From Saprolegnia diclina VS20 (Eukaryota > Oomycota > Saprolegniomycetes > Saprolegniales > Saprolegniaceae), in assembly GCF_000281045.1 (NCBI RefSeq), contig NW_008246072.1, forward strand, positions 778,399 to 842,398: a DNA stretch of 64,000 nucleotides, read 5' to 3'. A model generated the notes under the pieces. It was given only the letters and a program-made list of their open reading frames with translations. It searched no databases and was not told the origin of the DNA. The stretch's first letter is position 1. Every line of letters begins with the position of its first letter. Shown here piece after piece: positions 12,071-22,676 of this stretch. Both the position numbers and the translations under genes were made by a program.

Positions 12071-12090
12071 TTATTCGGCATACAAACAAC
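12071..12090 (-). promoter_or_regulatory. TTTGTATGC-type promoter motif upstream of NBR1
   Basis: On the minus strand this reads GTTTGTATGCCGAATAA, about 90 nt upstream of the NBR1-like ATG. Close matches occur upstream of ASCC3 and at several other places in the window (see findings). Its role as a core-promoter element is inferred from position only. Confidence 0.4.
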
Positions 12091-12780
12091 AAGCTATACG
12101 CAATTAAAATACGCAGAATTCGAAACCGTGCACGAGAATGGTGGTCCTTTTAAATCGAGAAGCCGCGTCGTTACGGTCGTTTTCGTTTGCCGGCAAGATG
12201 CAACGCCGTCAATCGAAAACGGTTGTAAAGGCAATGGGTATCGCGAAGCTTTGTCGATATTGCACGCACAGTGATCACAAGACCGGTAGAAACATTTTTG
12301 TTTCACGCCAACGGTACCGTAACCCCCGGGCTGGCACCACCAAACACGCGTGATGGTGCTTCTTACCGACACTTGAGGCATACAAAAAGACGTTGTCGGC
12401 TAGGATGCACGCAAGCCGGTAAAACGACAGGCCCAAAATAACGAGCCAGGCCACTATGACGTGGCAGCACGAGTGACCAACCGCAGAGACAGCAGATCCA
12501 CTTGCCAAGGGTACTCATTGTACGGTTGAAAATTGGTATGCAGCGCCTCTCGTAGAGGCTTATAGCCTGAGTTCTCCCTGGACACCAAGCTCTTATGCAG
12601 CATCCTGGCAAGGACAATCCCTGCAAGCTGCGTCAACGACCTAAGCTGCCTGTACAAGGAAGGTACTAGTACATAGCTTCCTATCAAGCGTCGTATACGA
12701 ATTCGGTGCTATCTATATCACTGGACTGAGCAGCATCGCCGGTAGGCAGCTCGGGTTCCTACCGTCAACGCGACTTGACG
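12091..12780. other. Intergenic, no gene seen
   Basis: Divergent spacer between the NBR1-like gene (-) and the first RING-H2 gene (+). Both strands have only short frames without recognisable domains. Confidence 0.4.
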
Positions 12781-12866
12781 AGTATCCGGATAAGGAGCCG
12801 GATAACGTGGACACTGCCGTATCCGGATATTATCCGGTTGTTCCCGATCTTAGCCTCTCAGAGTCG
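12781..12866 (+). promoter_or_regulatory. TTATCCGG/CCGGATAA motif cluster upstream of RING-H2 gene 1
   Basis: Four or more copies of TATCCGG or its complement (GTATCCGGATAA, GCCGGATAA, GTATCCGGATA, TTATCCGG) lie within 60 nt. They are followed by a CCGATCTTAG..TCTCAGAGTCG block about 15-40 nt before the ATG. The same arrangement precedes RING-H2 gene 2. TTATCC/GGATAA is the site bound by SHAQKYF-type MYB proteins in plants; binding here is inference. Confidence 0.5.
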
Positions 12867-12880
12867 AAGCAGCCGCGTCG

Positions 12881-14557
12881 ATGGCAACCCCTGTGGCGGA
12901 GCAGCAAGGTCCGCCTTCGACGGCGCCGAGACTCGCCGACGTCTTCCGCGCTCGCGAAGCCTGCTTTAAGGGGCTCGTCCAGCAGAAGAACAAGGAGGCC
13001 GAAACACTGCGGCGCCAACTCATTGAGTCGAACATGGAAGTCGAGCGCTTGAAGGTGTATCCTGGCTCGTCTGGCGGCGAGGGACTGAGCGGTCCTTACG
13101 TAGATCCAGGTTCTCGCTCACGAGCGCGCGCTCGCAGAAGCTCGAAGTGCTCGCCGCGACGAGACCGAGGTACGGCCCACCGACGACTGGAACATCTGCC
13201 GATGATGATGATGGGACGACAGGCCATGGTCGAGCTCGACGACGACCACGGACTTGAAGCGCCCTCGCCGACTCCAAGCGACCGTGACGATCGTTGTGAT
13301 GGCATAGCTGACGAAGCGCTTCGCTACGACCCTCATGAAGTCCAGATGGAGCGCGAGGACGAGCAAGCTGCACCTGCGCACGATGCACTTACGACCCCTC
13401 GCCACGACGACATCAGCGACGAAGAGGCGTACGAGCAAGGTTTCGCGCCCATGGAAAGCGGCGATGATGCGTCCAGCGACAACGGCGACTTTGAGTTTGG
13501 CGCTCCCGAGCTTCTTCCGGTATTTCTGCAACATGCCCTTTCTGTCGGTGCAACTCCTCATGGATGCGTCTAGTTGCAGGAGCAAGGTCTGTTTGCGTCC
13601 TCTGCGAGCATCAACAGCTCAAGCGTCATCATTCCTGTCCGGCGCGTGCTGTATCGACACGAGCTGCGCAATGCGCAGGTGTCGCCGCCCCACCGCCCGC
13701 CGACCCAGCCCACGGCTCGTACGCCACAGCGCGAGGCGCCTCCTGCTGAAGGGCAGCCGCGTGCGCAGCGGCCCCGCACAGAACTGATTGGCATTCCGCA
13801 ACCCGAGTTTGCCCTTCTCAGCGCCGAGCAGCGCCGAGCCGCCCGAGCGTTCAGCCACTTGACGCGCGATCCGACGATTTCAACAAACGTCGCGGCCACG
13901 CTTTTGGCGCCGATCCGTCGGCGCAGCCAAGGACCAGTGGTCCACGCGCTGCCGTTGCCGCCGCTGCGCAGAAAAAAAGTGCCAGGTGCACCGACGCGCC
14001 GCGTCCTGAGCGAAGACGACACGAACCAGCGCCGCTTGCTACGACTGCAGTTCTACCGCGTACGTCCCATCGTCGTTGACGCGTGACGACAGCAAACGTT
14101 CAATGACGTAGAACAAGGAGATGGTCGACGCATTTGAAGCCTACAAGCGCCAGGAGCTCATGACAGCGCGTCGGATCTCGCCACAGGTAGATACGTGTTC
14201 ACCTTGCATGTTGTTCATGCTTGCACGAGCACCTTGGGGCAACGCGCGAGAAATTTGCGGACGACTTTCCGGCCGTGACCGACTTTATGTGGCAATTTAT
14301 GGCGTCGCAGACGTGGCCGCAACACACGGCGTTGCAACTCGAGTGCGTTTCCACTCTTCGCCATAGTCTCTCAACTGCTGCGTAGGTGCTCCATTTGCAC
14401 GGAAGTCTACAGCGCCGGCGAGACCGTCGCGACGCTGCCGTGCGCGCACCTATTCCACGACGACTGCATCAAGCCGTGGTTTGCCGAACACGACAAGTGC
14501 CCGCAGTGCAAGACGCTCATCGTGCCAACGCGCGGAACCCTCGGCAAGCGCCCATGA
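12881..14557 (+). CDS. RING-H2 finger protein, tandem copy 1
   Basis: Seven exons: 12881-13054, 13104-13169, 13223-13519, 13574-14059, 14112-14186, 14230-14342, 14386-14557 (460 aa). The N-terminus is a short coiled coil ([15 protein letters not shown]). The middle is acidic and low in complexity and then basic/proline-rich. The C-terminus is a RING-H2 finger: CSIC, LPCAHLFHDDC, CPQC. It is therefore probably an E3 ubiquitin ligase with unknown substrate. Exon boundaries and the phase-2 intron splitting the first RING cysteine region match copy 2, which supports both models. No transmembrane segment is seen. Confidence 0.8.
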
Positions 14558-14848
14558 GTCGCACGCTTCGACGTTGCGTGCCACGATGTTGTACGAAGTC
14601 GAGCCAACGATTTTCTAGTGGATCAATACAAACACGTCTTGTCTCTCTACTTGCTTTGCCGCCTCTACAGGCTCGGAACTGGATGGTTGCGTCCACAGCA
14701 GCGCGGGTGTCTGCACCCAATCTCTACAGTCGATAGTAGGTGGAGTCATAGGTAGCTCTTGCTTGGATGATACTAGTATGCATGTGCTGGGGTGCCATTG
14801 GCCGCGTGTTGTTTCTTGACCCAATCCTGACGCTCGCGCCGCCACGAT
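14558..14848. other. Spacer between the tandem RING-H2 genes
   Basis: No gene seen. It is the 3' flank of copy 1 and leads into the motif cluster of copy 2. Confidence 0.4.
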
Positions 14849-14930
14849 GTTTATCCGGTATTACCGGATAACACGGTTTATCCGGATGTTTATCCGGTGG
14901 CCCCCGATCTTAGTTTCTCAGAGTCGGATA
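14849..14930 (+). promoter_or_regulatory. TTATCCGG/CCGGATAA motif cluster upstream of RING-H2 gene 2
   Basis: Four motif copies (TTATCCGG, ACCGGATAA, TTATCCGGAT, TTATCCGG) are followed by CCCGATCTTAG and TCTCAGAGTCGG, matching the block before copy 1. The ATG is at 14953. The duplicated unit therefore includes the promoter. Confidence 0.5.
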
Positions 14931-14952
14931 CGCAGCGCGGAAGGCAAGGCCG

Positions 14953-16689
14953 ATGGAGGCCGAAGACGACGGCCCCCCGCCTGAAATGCTCCAGGCCGAC
15001 ATCTTCCGCGCCCTGGAAGCCAATCTCATGGCGCTTGTCCGTCATTCGAGGGCGGAGGCCGAAGCACTGCGGCGCCAGCTCATCGAGTCGAACAAGGAGG
15101 TCGAGCACTTCAAGGTACATGGCTTGTCCATGGACCGGGCGTATGACGAGCCGCCCATAGGAGCAAGCTCAGCGATCTGCGGCTTTGAGCGATCGGCATG
15201 GAAGCGGCGACGAGGACGAGGTACGATGCGACGTTGTTTGCAGAATCGGACGATGCTGATGGTTCAGGCCATGGACGAGTCCGAGGACGACGACGAACGC
15301 TACGAGCGTTTCCATGGACGAGTCCGAGACCGACGACGACCGCTACGAGCGCTACCTTGCTACCACGACCCTTACGAGTTTGATGAGGAAGCGCACGAGG
15401 AGCAACGCTACGCCATGATGGAAGCCCAGGCGAACCCGCCCGTCGAAGCGTTTGCGAGTGATGACGATGACTACAACGGCGAGACGCAGGGCCAAGGTAT
15501 TGAGCCAACATCAAGCGACAACGACGCGGGCAGCGACAATGACGCGGGCAGCGACAATGAGATCGACCCTGTTGAATGCGTCCAGGTAACGCGTGATCTT
15601 TCTGTCGAGTACCTTCTAGCACATGCATAACAGCGCCAAGACGATAACCAAGATGGAGAGGCGCCAAGCTTCGAGCCCATGGAAAGCGGCAGCGATGTGC
15701 CCAGCGATAACGAGCACGAGGAGCCCCGCCAGGTGCTGCATCTCCTGGCTTTTCTCTCACACAGTCTCTCACATACATGTATTGCAGTTTTTGGCTGCTT
15801 CTAGCGGAGGCGGCTCACCCCAAGTCATTCGCGTGCGACGATCGCAGTATCGGCAACACGCTCGTCGCGCGCAAGTGGCATCGCCCGATGGGTCTGACCG
15901 AACCGGTCGAGCGGCAAAACGCCCAGCGCCGCATGCGGGCGGCCGACAGCCTGCCCAGCGACGTCGCACATGGTCACCGTCGAGTGTGTCGTCCGACAGA
16001 GTCCGCGAGGCGGGTGCTTGCGATTACCATCCGTCGCGCGCTGAAGAACCAGCGCCGGAACCCATGCGTCTGCGCAAGCACGGACCGGTCACCGAGACGC
16101 TGCCGCTGCCTGCGCTACGTGTCAACAAGCCGTGTACGCTCACGGACGCGGAGAAGGCGCAGATCAGCCTGAAGCGACTGCTCTACTACCGCGTACGTTC
16201 TACCACGTCCCATGGAGCCGATGCATTTCCGGTGCGTAGCACAAAAGTCTTCTCGAAAAGTACGAAGCCCACATTCGCGAGCGCCTTGTCGAAGCGCGTC
16301 GGATCTCGATCGAGGTAAGATCTTACACCGCACGCACCAGGAGGCACTTGTACTAGGCGTACGACGAATTGGCCCGAGCCTTTGTCGAGGATTTTGCGGC
16401 GCTCACCAACTTTGTGTGGCCGTACTTCGAGACGCAGTCGTGGCCCCGCGATACCGAGCTGGACATCGAGTACGATGCCTGCAAGACGCGGTGACTCAAC
16501 CAAGTACTACGATGTAGGTGCTCCATCTGCACCGAGAGCTATAAAGCCGACGAGTGCGTCGTGACGCTGCCCTGCATGCACCTCTTCCACAACGACTGCG
16601 CCAAGCCGTGGTTGGAGGCGCATGACGAGTGCCCACAGTGCAAGACGATCGTCGTTCCGACCCGTGAAACCCTCGGCCGTCGCCCTTGA
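14953..16689 (+). CDS. RING-H2 finger protein, tandem copy 2
   Basis: Eight exons: 14953-15114, 15161-15220, 15268-15585, 15634-15732, 15788-16192, 16240-16314, 16357-16469, 16518-16689 (467 aa). It is paralogous to copy 1 over its whole length: shared coiled coil ([15 protein letters not shown]), acidic middle with [13 protein letters not shown] repeats, basic segment ending in LKRLLYYR, a conserved exon with [12 protein letters not shown], and a C-terminal RING-H2 ([19 protein letters not shown]). The last three exons have the same lengths as in copy 1 (75, 113, 172 nt). It has one more intron in the middle than copy 1. Probably an E3 ubiquitin ligase. Confidence 0.8.
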
Positions 16690-17229
16690 CACGCAGCAGC
16701 AGCCCCTTGACACAGTGCTGCATCGTGTGATGTATAAAAACTCAAATTTTGACAAGCCATGTCATATGTGTTGATCGGCTTTGGCGTGGAAGCGGGCGCA
16801 GAGCGTCCGTGGCGGCAGGTCCTACGCTACTTCATCAGATACATTTGCAACTATGGGTTGACAGCGAGTAAGTCCGCATGACCTTGTCGTCCCAAGGACG
16901 ACTCTATGATACGCGTCGACATAGCGCACGTCTTGAGGCGTTGTTGTCGGTCCCGCGCGAAAGATATCCGTTGTGACATGAATACAGTGTATGCAATACA
17001 CTGTATTGCCAGCTCTTCCGCACACGAGTAGGGGATGTGTAGCGGATCGGCCCAAACCGCCCTGCTTTGCCATGCAGCAGCGCAGTGAGCGCTGCATAGT
17101 ATTGAGGCGCTGGCTCCTATTTGCTTGCGCGTTGGCTGCGCTGAGGGCTCCTCCCTCGTATCCGGATTCCGGATAAAGAAGGCTCGTGCAGTGTATTCTG
17201 TGTTTTCTGGAAAGTCCGACCACCAAGCC
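16690..17229. other. Spacer with a TATCCGG element
   Basis: No gene is supported. A TATCCGGATTCCGGATAA element at about 17159-17177 lies about 55 nt upstream of the next ATG, matching the motif before the RING-H2 genes. Confidence 0.45.
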
Positions 17230-18096
17230 ATGCAAGTGCCCGCGGAAGCCCAGGCGGCGATCACGACCGAGCGCTGGGCGCAGCTTGAGGCTATGGTCGG
17301 CAGCAACTTCGCAGGCATGAAGAGTGACGTTGCTGCCCTGCGCCACGCGGCGACAGAGCTTGGGGTCCAGGCCAAGCTGGTCGAGGACGGGGACTGCACG
17401 GTGTTGCAGGGCTCCATTCGTTACAGCGTCAAGAAGGTACGCCAGCGCGAGCGATGCCATACGAGGTCACGATCATGACATAGCACAAGCGTCAAATGGT
17501 GCTAGCTGCGCGCAAGACGCCAGAGAAGAAAGTGCACCCCACGTCGTTGGCGAGAGCGTCCAAGAAGGTACATGCCTCTCTACCCTCGACACCGACAAAC
17601 GCATCTTCCTTGGGTGTCTAGCGCGCTTCTCCAGCTGCGACCCGAACGGCGCTCACAACGCCGACGAAGCGTCAGAAGACAACGGACGGCTCTTCGAAGG
17701 CCGAGCTTCCCGCGGGGTTCTTTGGGCCTTTTAAATTTCCGGCGTTGCCAGGTATTGTCGTGCGATCGCCGGGTGCTTTTCTTAGGATGCAACGTAGGCG
17801 GCGCGCCGACTGGATTGATGCCCACTTCATTTCGCCTCGGAGAAGACCCAGCCTTGACGTGGACAGTGTTCGGCCGCCACGTCGAGTTCAAAGACGGACT
17901 TGCAGCGCTCATTCTCGCAAAGACGTCGATGGCACCAGAGTGTGTCATCCCGCACCAGCGCAGCTCACTCATGGGCGATTCATTTCTTGTTGTTTGGAAA
18001 TCCAAGGACGACGCCGCGCTAGCGTTCAAGCAGTTGCTGCCCGAGTGCCCTGAAAACCCATGTGTCTGCTACTACGAGAAGGTCAAGTCGCTCTAA
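17230..18096 (+). CDS. Uncharacterised protein, paralog of the gene at 23904-24435
   Basis: Four exons: 17230-17436, 17484-17567, 17622-17751, 17798-18096 (239 aa). I do not recognise the family. The N-terminal 69 residues (ERWAQLEAM..GSNFAGM, VLQGSIRYSVKK) match the paralog at 24435-23904, and exon 1 (207 nt) and exon 2 (84 nt) have exactly the same lengths in both. The middle is basic (KKVHP, TPTKRQKTT), so a nuclear protein is possible. The C-terminal 100 residues (EDPALTWTVFGRHVEFKDG, FLVVWKSKDDAALAFKQLL) are well ordered but unplaced and are missing from the paralog. It converges on the kinase gene downstream. Confidence 0.7.
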
Positions 18097-18310
18097 ATTG
18101 CGTCTCCACGCGCAGCCGACTCTTTTTAACGTAACCTATTTTGCATGCGGATACTGTGTGTTTGATGGTCCCGTATGAGTGACTATATGCCGTAGCATAC
18201 CCCCAGGCAATGACATAACAACATACATTTCATTATCTCAAAAAGCAATATCAGACTCGGCAAGTCGGTGACGCTGTTCAACGACTTGCGGCTGGGACAC
18301 ACAAAGTTGA

Positions 18311-19252
18311 CTAGTCGTCGGTGCCGCAGTGCGTCTCGATCCAATCGTGTCGAGCGACAAGCGCGGCTGGGAGGCGGTCGCATTTCTCTTGTTGCAAGAG
18401 CTTGGCAATCAGGTCCCACGCGCTGTCAGAGATGTGAGGCGGCCGCTTCACGTGCTCGTCCTGGATGCGCTTCTTCATTTGGTCCTCCGTCAAATTGCTG
18501 CCAAGCGAGAACGGCGGGTAGCCAACGAGAAGCTCGTATGTCAGGATGCCCAAAGACCAGAGGTCCGTCTACGAACGACGCTTTAAAACGACCAAGTGCT
18601 TTGCTTTGCTGTACCGTGGCGTCATGGGGCTGGCCAGCGGCGACTTCTGGTGACATATAGTCAGTCGTTCCCACCGCACGGAGTTGCTGCTGGCACTTCC
18701 ACGTGTAGACGGAAACGCCCACGTCGGCAATTTTGTAGCGACCCTAAGCAAATGTGAGCAAGCGAGAAAGGACATGCAAGAGCAAACATCGCAGTCGATC
18801 AGAATGTTCTCGGCCTTGATATCGCGGTGCGCGCAGCCATAGGCGTGCATGTAGGCAAGACCACACGCGACATCGTGGATGCAGCGAGCAGCTTGGTCCT
18901 CGCGCCATGGCGCCTGTTGGTCCAGCACGTCGAAGACGGCGCCGCCCGGGAGGTACTCCAAGACGAGATACACGTTCGTCGCATCCTCGAAGACTGTATA
19001 AAGACGCACGATCCGGTCGTGCACCAGCGCGAGCTGTATGTCGATCTCGCGCCACAGAGCTTCGGCTCGGCGCGGGACCTGGTCGTCGCTCTTCGCAACA
19101 ACCTTGACGGCGAAGTGGCGGCCAGACGCCATGTGCTGCGCGAGGTAGACATCCGCGGATCCTCCTTTGCCGAGCTTGCGGGTGGGCGCGAGGCCGTGAG
19201 GCGCGGAGGCCAGCATCAAGGCCGTGGGAATGGCGTCCGTCGTCGTGCTCAT
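18311..19252 (-). CDS. Serine/threonine protein kinase (DVG in place of DFG)
   Basis: Three exons on the minus strand: 19252-18788, 18743-18615, 18568-18311 (283 aa), so little beyond the catalytic domain. Visible motifs are a glycine loop (LGKGGSADVYLA, residues 27-38), the beta-3 lysine K50 (FAVKVV), HRDIKAEN with HRD at 142-144, an ADVG at about 161-164 where DFG is usual, MSPE in the activation segment, DLWSLGILTYELLVG, and a C-terminal RLPAALVARHDWI. The metal-binding Asp is kept, so it may be active. The layout is Aurora/PLK/CAMK-like, with no clear assignment. Its upstream side carries TCCGGATA, like its accessory neighbours. A rearranged second copy lies at 22677-23891. Confidence 0.85.
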
Positions 19253-20103
19253 GGGTCGCCTGCGTTCTTTTCTTATCTGAAATCTATTTTTAGCGCTGTA
19301 TCCGGACTCGGTCCAGCATTTTGACCAATCCGGAAGCCGATAGCGTCAAAATGATGTGATTGGCGATCTATTCCTGCATTTGGACCAATCCACGGCCGCA
19401 ACCAAGATTTGCTCAGGAGGAGCGGCTCGGTGATTGACGTCGGCTTTGACGCAATTGTACCTTGCAGGTCGTCGTCATGCAAGCGCCTGTGGACGGCGAG
19501 CGCGCCTGTCGACTTCGCGCCAAGCGACCGCTCCTGGTAGCGACCAGCGAGATGAGCGTCTGCTTGCTGGTAAATGCTATCTATGCCCATGCGCTGGCGT
19601 GCCCTGGCGCGGGTCATGGAGCATCTGCGCCAGACTGGACCTTGTCGACAGTCGATGCTGCAAGAACGACCGAGCGCCAATGCAACACATTGCGCTATGT
19701 ACCTCCTCGCGCCACGATTCGCCCGAAAGCCACATCTCATGGCACCGTTTAGGACTTTGGCGCAGTTCCGCGGATCCGTCGCTCTGCAGCTGCGCGTCAA
19801 GGCGCAAGGATGGCATCGATTGCGTTCAAGGCGCGCTACGAGACGAAGACATGGGCATTGCGCGGGGTCAGCGCAAGCTAGGACATTGTTGAGCTTGCCC
19901 ACATACGTCTGCGGTATCGAGTTGGGCAGCCGTAGGGACGAACCGTCACTGTAGAAGCAGCTCATCCCTCTCGTTCTTCATCGGCGCACCAGCTCGGCGC
20001 ACCGAGATTGTGAAATGATAAACATTTGCCTGCGTCTCATTGGCGCGTTTTCTGGGATTATATCCAATCCAATCGGTGGTGTGAACTAGTTGCATGCACT
20101 GAG
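19253..20103. other. Region without a recognised gene
   Basis: It lies between the kinase start and the duplicated TTC5 exon. The frame across 19273-19965 (-) shows no domain. A TATCCGGACTCGG element occurs near 19300. Confidence 0.4.
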
Positions 20104-20300
20104 TGGTACATACCCCTATTCCCCACCATCGACGAGGACAGGTGATGGAGAATACGACAATAATGGTATGTGTACACGGATAGACCATTAGCTACCACTG
20201 CGTCCACGTCGCTGAGCCACACCTCTTTTTGATCAACGGCAAGGTCGTCGCTTCCTCGTACGCGCACGCCGAGGTGCAGCTCGACAACTTTGATGCGTAA
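20104..20300 (+). pseudogene. Inverted duplicate of the last TTC5 intron and exon
   Basis: The sequence 20184-20300 encodes the last exon of TTC5 (PHLFLINGKVVASSYAHAEV, ending LDNFDA then stop) on the plus strand. It is nearly identical to 28845-28729 on the minus strand. The preceding intron is also recognisable, starting near 20104, but is more diverged (for example 20105-20150). No upstream TTC5 exons are present, so this is a gene fragment. It converges on the complete DNALI1 gene, as TTC5 does on the DNALI1 fragment at 28484. Confidence 0.8.
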
Positions 20301-20310
20301 TCATTTTTCG

Positions 20311-21318
20311 CTATTTGCTGGCGCCACCCCCGGCCGACTTGAGGAAGGCGTCGAGGTGCTGGCCTTGGTACTTGAGGAACTCGATCTCCTCTTTGTAGCG
20401 CTTCTCCTGGAGCGCGCGTCGCTCGCTGCTTCGCTTCTCAATCACCTACACACAATCCTTCCGGTTGAAACCTTGATACATTTCACTTCAGGTCGACCTC
20501 AAGCTTGTTGGTGAGTTCGAGCACCTTGTTTTCGTACTCGCGCTTCTCTTCCGTGAGCACGTGGATCTAAACCACACGGCGTTGGTCGAGGGATCGAACC
20601 CGGCATTCGGCAGACCCGATCTTCGAGCGACCCCATGCCTTGCTCGGCTTGGAGCTGCTTGCGCACACCAAACGTAATGCTACGAGGATGGTCCTGGATG
20701 CCGCAGCCACATTATGGGTACATACCTGCTCTCGTAGAGCGTCTTGTACGCGTCGGTCGTCATGCGAATCTCATCGCGAATGCGCAAGAGCAACAGGCCG
20801 CGCTCCGGCGAGTTGATGGCGACTTCACGAATGAGCTCGTCTAGAAGAGCAAGGCTACAGGGTCATCTGCTATACATGTGCGCACCAAAGCACTGGGCGT
20901 AAATGTCTTCGCGGACGGGGCAGATGCCACTCTCGCGGGCTTGGCGCTTGAGGAGCTTGGCGTCCATTTGCTCCTGCAAGCATCATGGTCCGCGTCAAGA
21001 AGCGCATATTGTGACGTCGGAAGCGTCTACCTGGAGCTTGATGACATCAAAGCGCGTCGAGGGCTCGGCCGACGTGTAGCGCATCCAGTACCCTGTCTCT
21101 TCCTTCCACATCCTACATGCCCATGTAGAGTCGATGCTCGGGTATGACGACGTCTACTGGGGCGGCAGCATGGCGTTGAGCACATCTTCAATGCGCGCGA
21201 CAGGGTCGATCTTGGCGCCCGGCGCGGCCTTGGCCTTCTTGACGCCTTCGTTGCTCTCGCCCGTAAAGATGGGCGTGTCGTAGCTCACGAGGCTCTCGGG
21301 CGGCGACGGCTCGGCCAT
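20311..21318 (-). CDS. DNALI1: Axonemal dynein light intermediate chain (p28/DNALI1)
   Basis: Seven exons on the minus strand: 21318-21158, 21112-21031, 20973-20886, 20840-20726, 20679-20616, 20566-20498, 20445-20311 (237 aa; the family is about 240-260). Family hallmarks are SYDTPIF near the start, IEDVLNAMLPP, TRFDVIKLQEQMD, RESGICPVREDIYAQCFDEL, RGLLLLRIRDEIRMT, TLYESSITFG and a C-terminal coiled coil (VIEKRSSERRALQEKRY, EEIEFLK). The protein is an inner-arm dynein subunit of motile flagella, which fits a zoospore-producing organism. The last two exons are duplicated in inverted orientation at 28484-28719. Confidence 0.93.
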
Positions 21319-21489
21319 GTCCCTTCAAGATCCAATCTCGGTGTGAATCGGAAATTTGTCAGGAAAATCCTCAGAAAATCAACCGCGACGCCAACAAGCG
21401 CGGAGATGAGAGCCGCGCGCAGGTGCTTGAAGGCGTAGGCTGGACGGAGTGGCGAAGATATGGTGGCCTGCTACTTCCCTGGCGCGTGC

Positions 21490-21910
21490 CACTTGAGGTT
21501 TTGCAGTCACTCCATGATTCGGCAGCAGCTGGTGCATTCGGCATACTGCGGGAGCTTTCGGCACATCACGGGCCAATTCGGCATATATGTGGTCCTGATC
21601 GTGGCATGTGCCATGTTGTTGTTGAAGTGGGTCAATGAGACGTGAGGCTCATGAAGTGGACGTTGTGTCTGTGAAAGGGACCGACTGTGTCATTAGTCGC
21701 TAAGCACAGAGGCCAAGAGGACCCGACAGAGGAGGGAGCCAAAAGCACGTGTGGATGTGGCATGTGCCGCAAGAAGAGACTGCTCATTGGTCGGATCGTG
21801 ACATTGCGAACTTTCACGGGATGACCAGCTTGGCCATACAACCAGAGTCATTTGCATCTCCGCATGGACATATTGGCTGCCTTGTTCATCGAACGATACT
21901 CTAGTACATC
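21490..21910. repeat. TTCGGCA-rich interspersed repeat, copy 1
   Basis: It begins TTTTGCAGTCACTCCA and holds several ATTCGGCA/TTTCGGCACATCAC units. These are followed by TGTGGC(A)TCAT-like, GCATGTGCCGCAAGA, CTCATTGG.CGGAT and TTTGCATCT blocks. The same order of blocks occurs at 41826-42265. No coding capacity is seen, so it is a short non-autonomous element or a fragment of a larger one. Boundaries are approximate. Confidence 0.6.
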
Positions 21911-22676
21911 AATACACAATCCTTGCGTGCAAAACTGGTGGCCTAAAGGTTAGTAGCGCTAGTCGAAAACGAGATGCGACTACACTTGGAGCGCTTGAAC
22001 CTACTCAACCATTATGCTACTCAACCGTTGCCATTTGCGTCGCCTAGACCTTGGGAAGCTTGGTGGGCTTGGCCGACGATGGCGTCGCAAAGGCCGACAC
22101 CCAGTGCGGCGGCTTACAGTTTGACCCACGTCCGGTCGGCAGGCGGAGCCATCGGGAGCTGTGGTGACCAAATTGGAGACTGACCGCGTCCACGTAGGAA
22201 TTTTATTGCATACAAACCACAAGAATATCGGATAAAAATTCTGCGTGCTAGCGAAACCAACCGATGAGTGCCGCGTCCTCAGAGACAAGCAATATGAGTA
22301 CGCTACCGGGCGCCGAGGAAGCGACCGTGCCCGTCGGCGATGATGGCCGTCAAGTAGTGCTGGCCACCGCGTGGGGTAGCAACCACCACCACCGCAGAGT
22401 GTGTCGACAAAGACGCATGTCAACCGTCCACATACCATGGCGCAGCTCTCATGTCGATTGCAGACAACGCCTCGCTCAAGAATGCCAGGTACGGAGCGTT
22501 CTTGATGCGACGCTCATTTGACCTGTAGAGCGGTATATGCTAAGTACTCTGTGGAAATATACGAGCGAAAGCGTCGCCGACCTCTTGGCGTCGACCACGC
22601 TTCTCTCGGTACACTTCTCACTGCATACGCCGACTGCCCAAACAATACATAAACCGGTACATGGCGATCTGTGTTG
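21911..22676. other. Gene-fragment region, no confident gene
   Basis: A TTTGTATGCAATAAAA motif (minus strand, 22201-22224) resembles the promoter motif before ASCC3 and NBR1. It faces a minus-strand fragment ending SAFATPSSAKPTKLPKV (about 22060). On the plus strand, 22264 onward has an ATG and coding-like sequence ending NARYGAFLMRRSFDL and a stop near 22530, but I could not join the two parts with standard splice sites. Treated as possible small or decayed genes. Confidence 0.3.

Noticed and set aside
9706-12153. A long open frame on the plus strand opposite the NBR1-like gene
   Set aside because: It is Arg/His/Val-rich with no domain, a product of GC-rich codon use in the antisense strand; the minus-strand frame has five clear domains.
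16491-16517. A 27-nt intron before the RING finger of copy 2
   Set aside because: The donor at 16470 gives a 48-nt intron, and the same LEC/IECSICTE junction is found in copy 1.
17752-17785. A 34-nt intron in the uncharacterised gene
   Set aside because: An acceptor 12 nt further on keeps the same frame and gives a 46-nt intron, the usual length here.
20567-20615. A GGTTCGATCCC match to a tRNA B box, inside a DNALI1 intron
   Set aside because: No A box, acceptor stem or cloverleaf can be formed around it, and the sequence is explained as a 49-nt intron.
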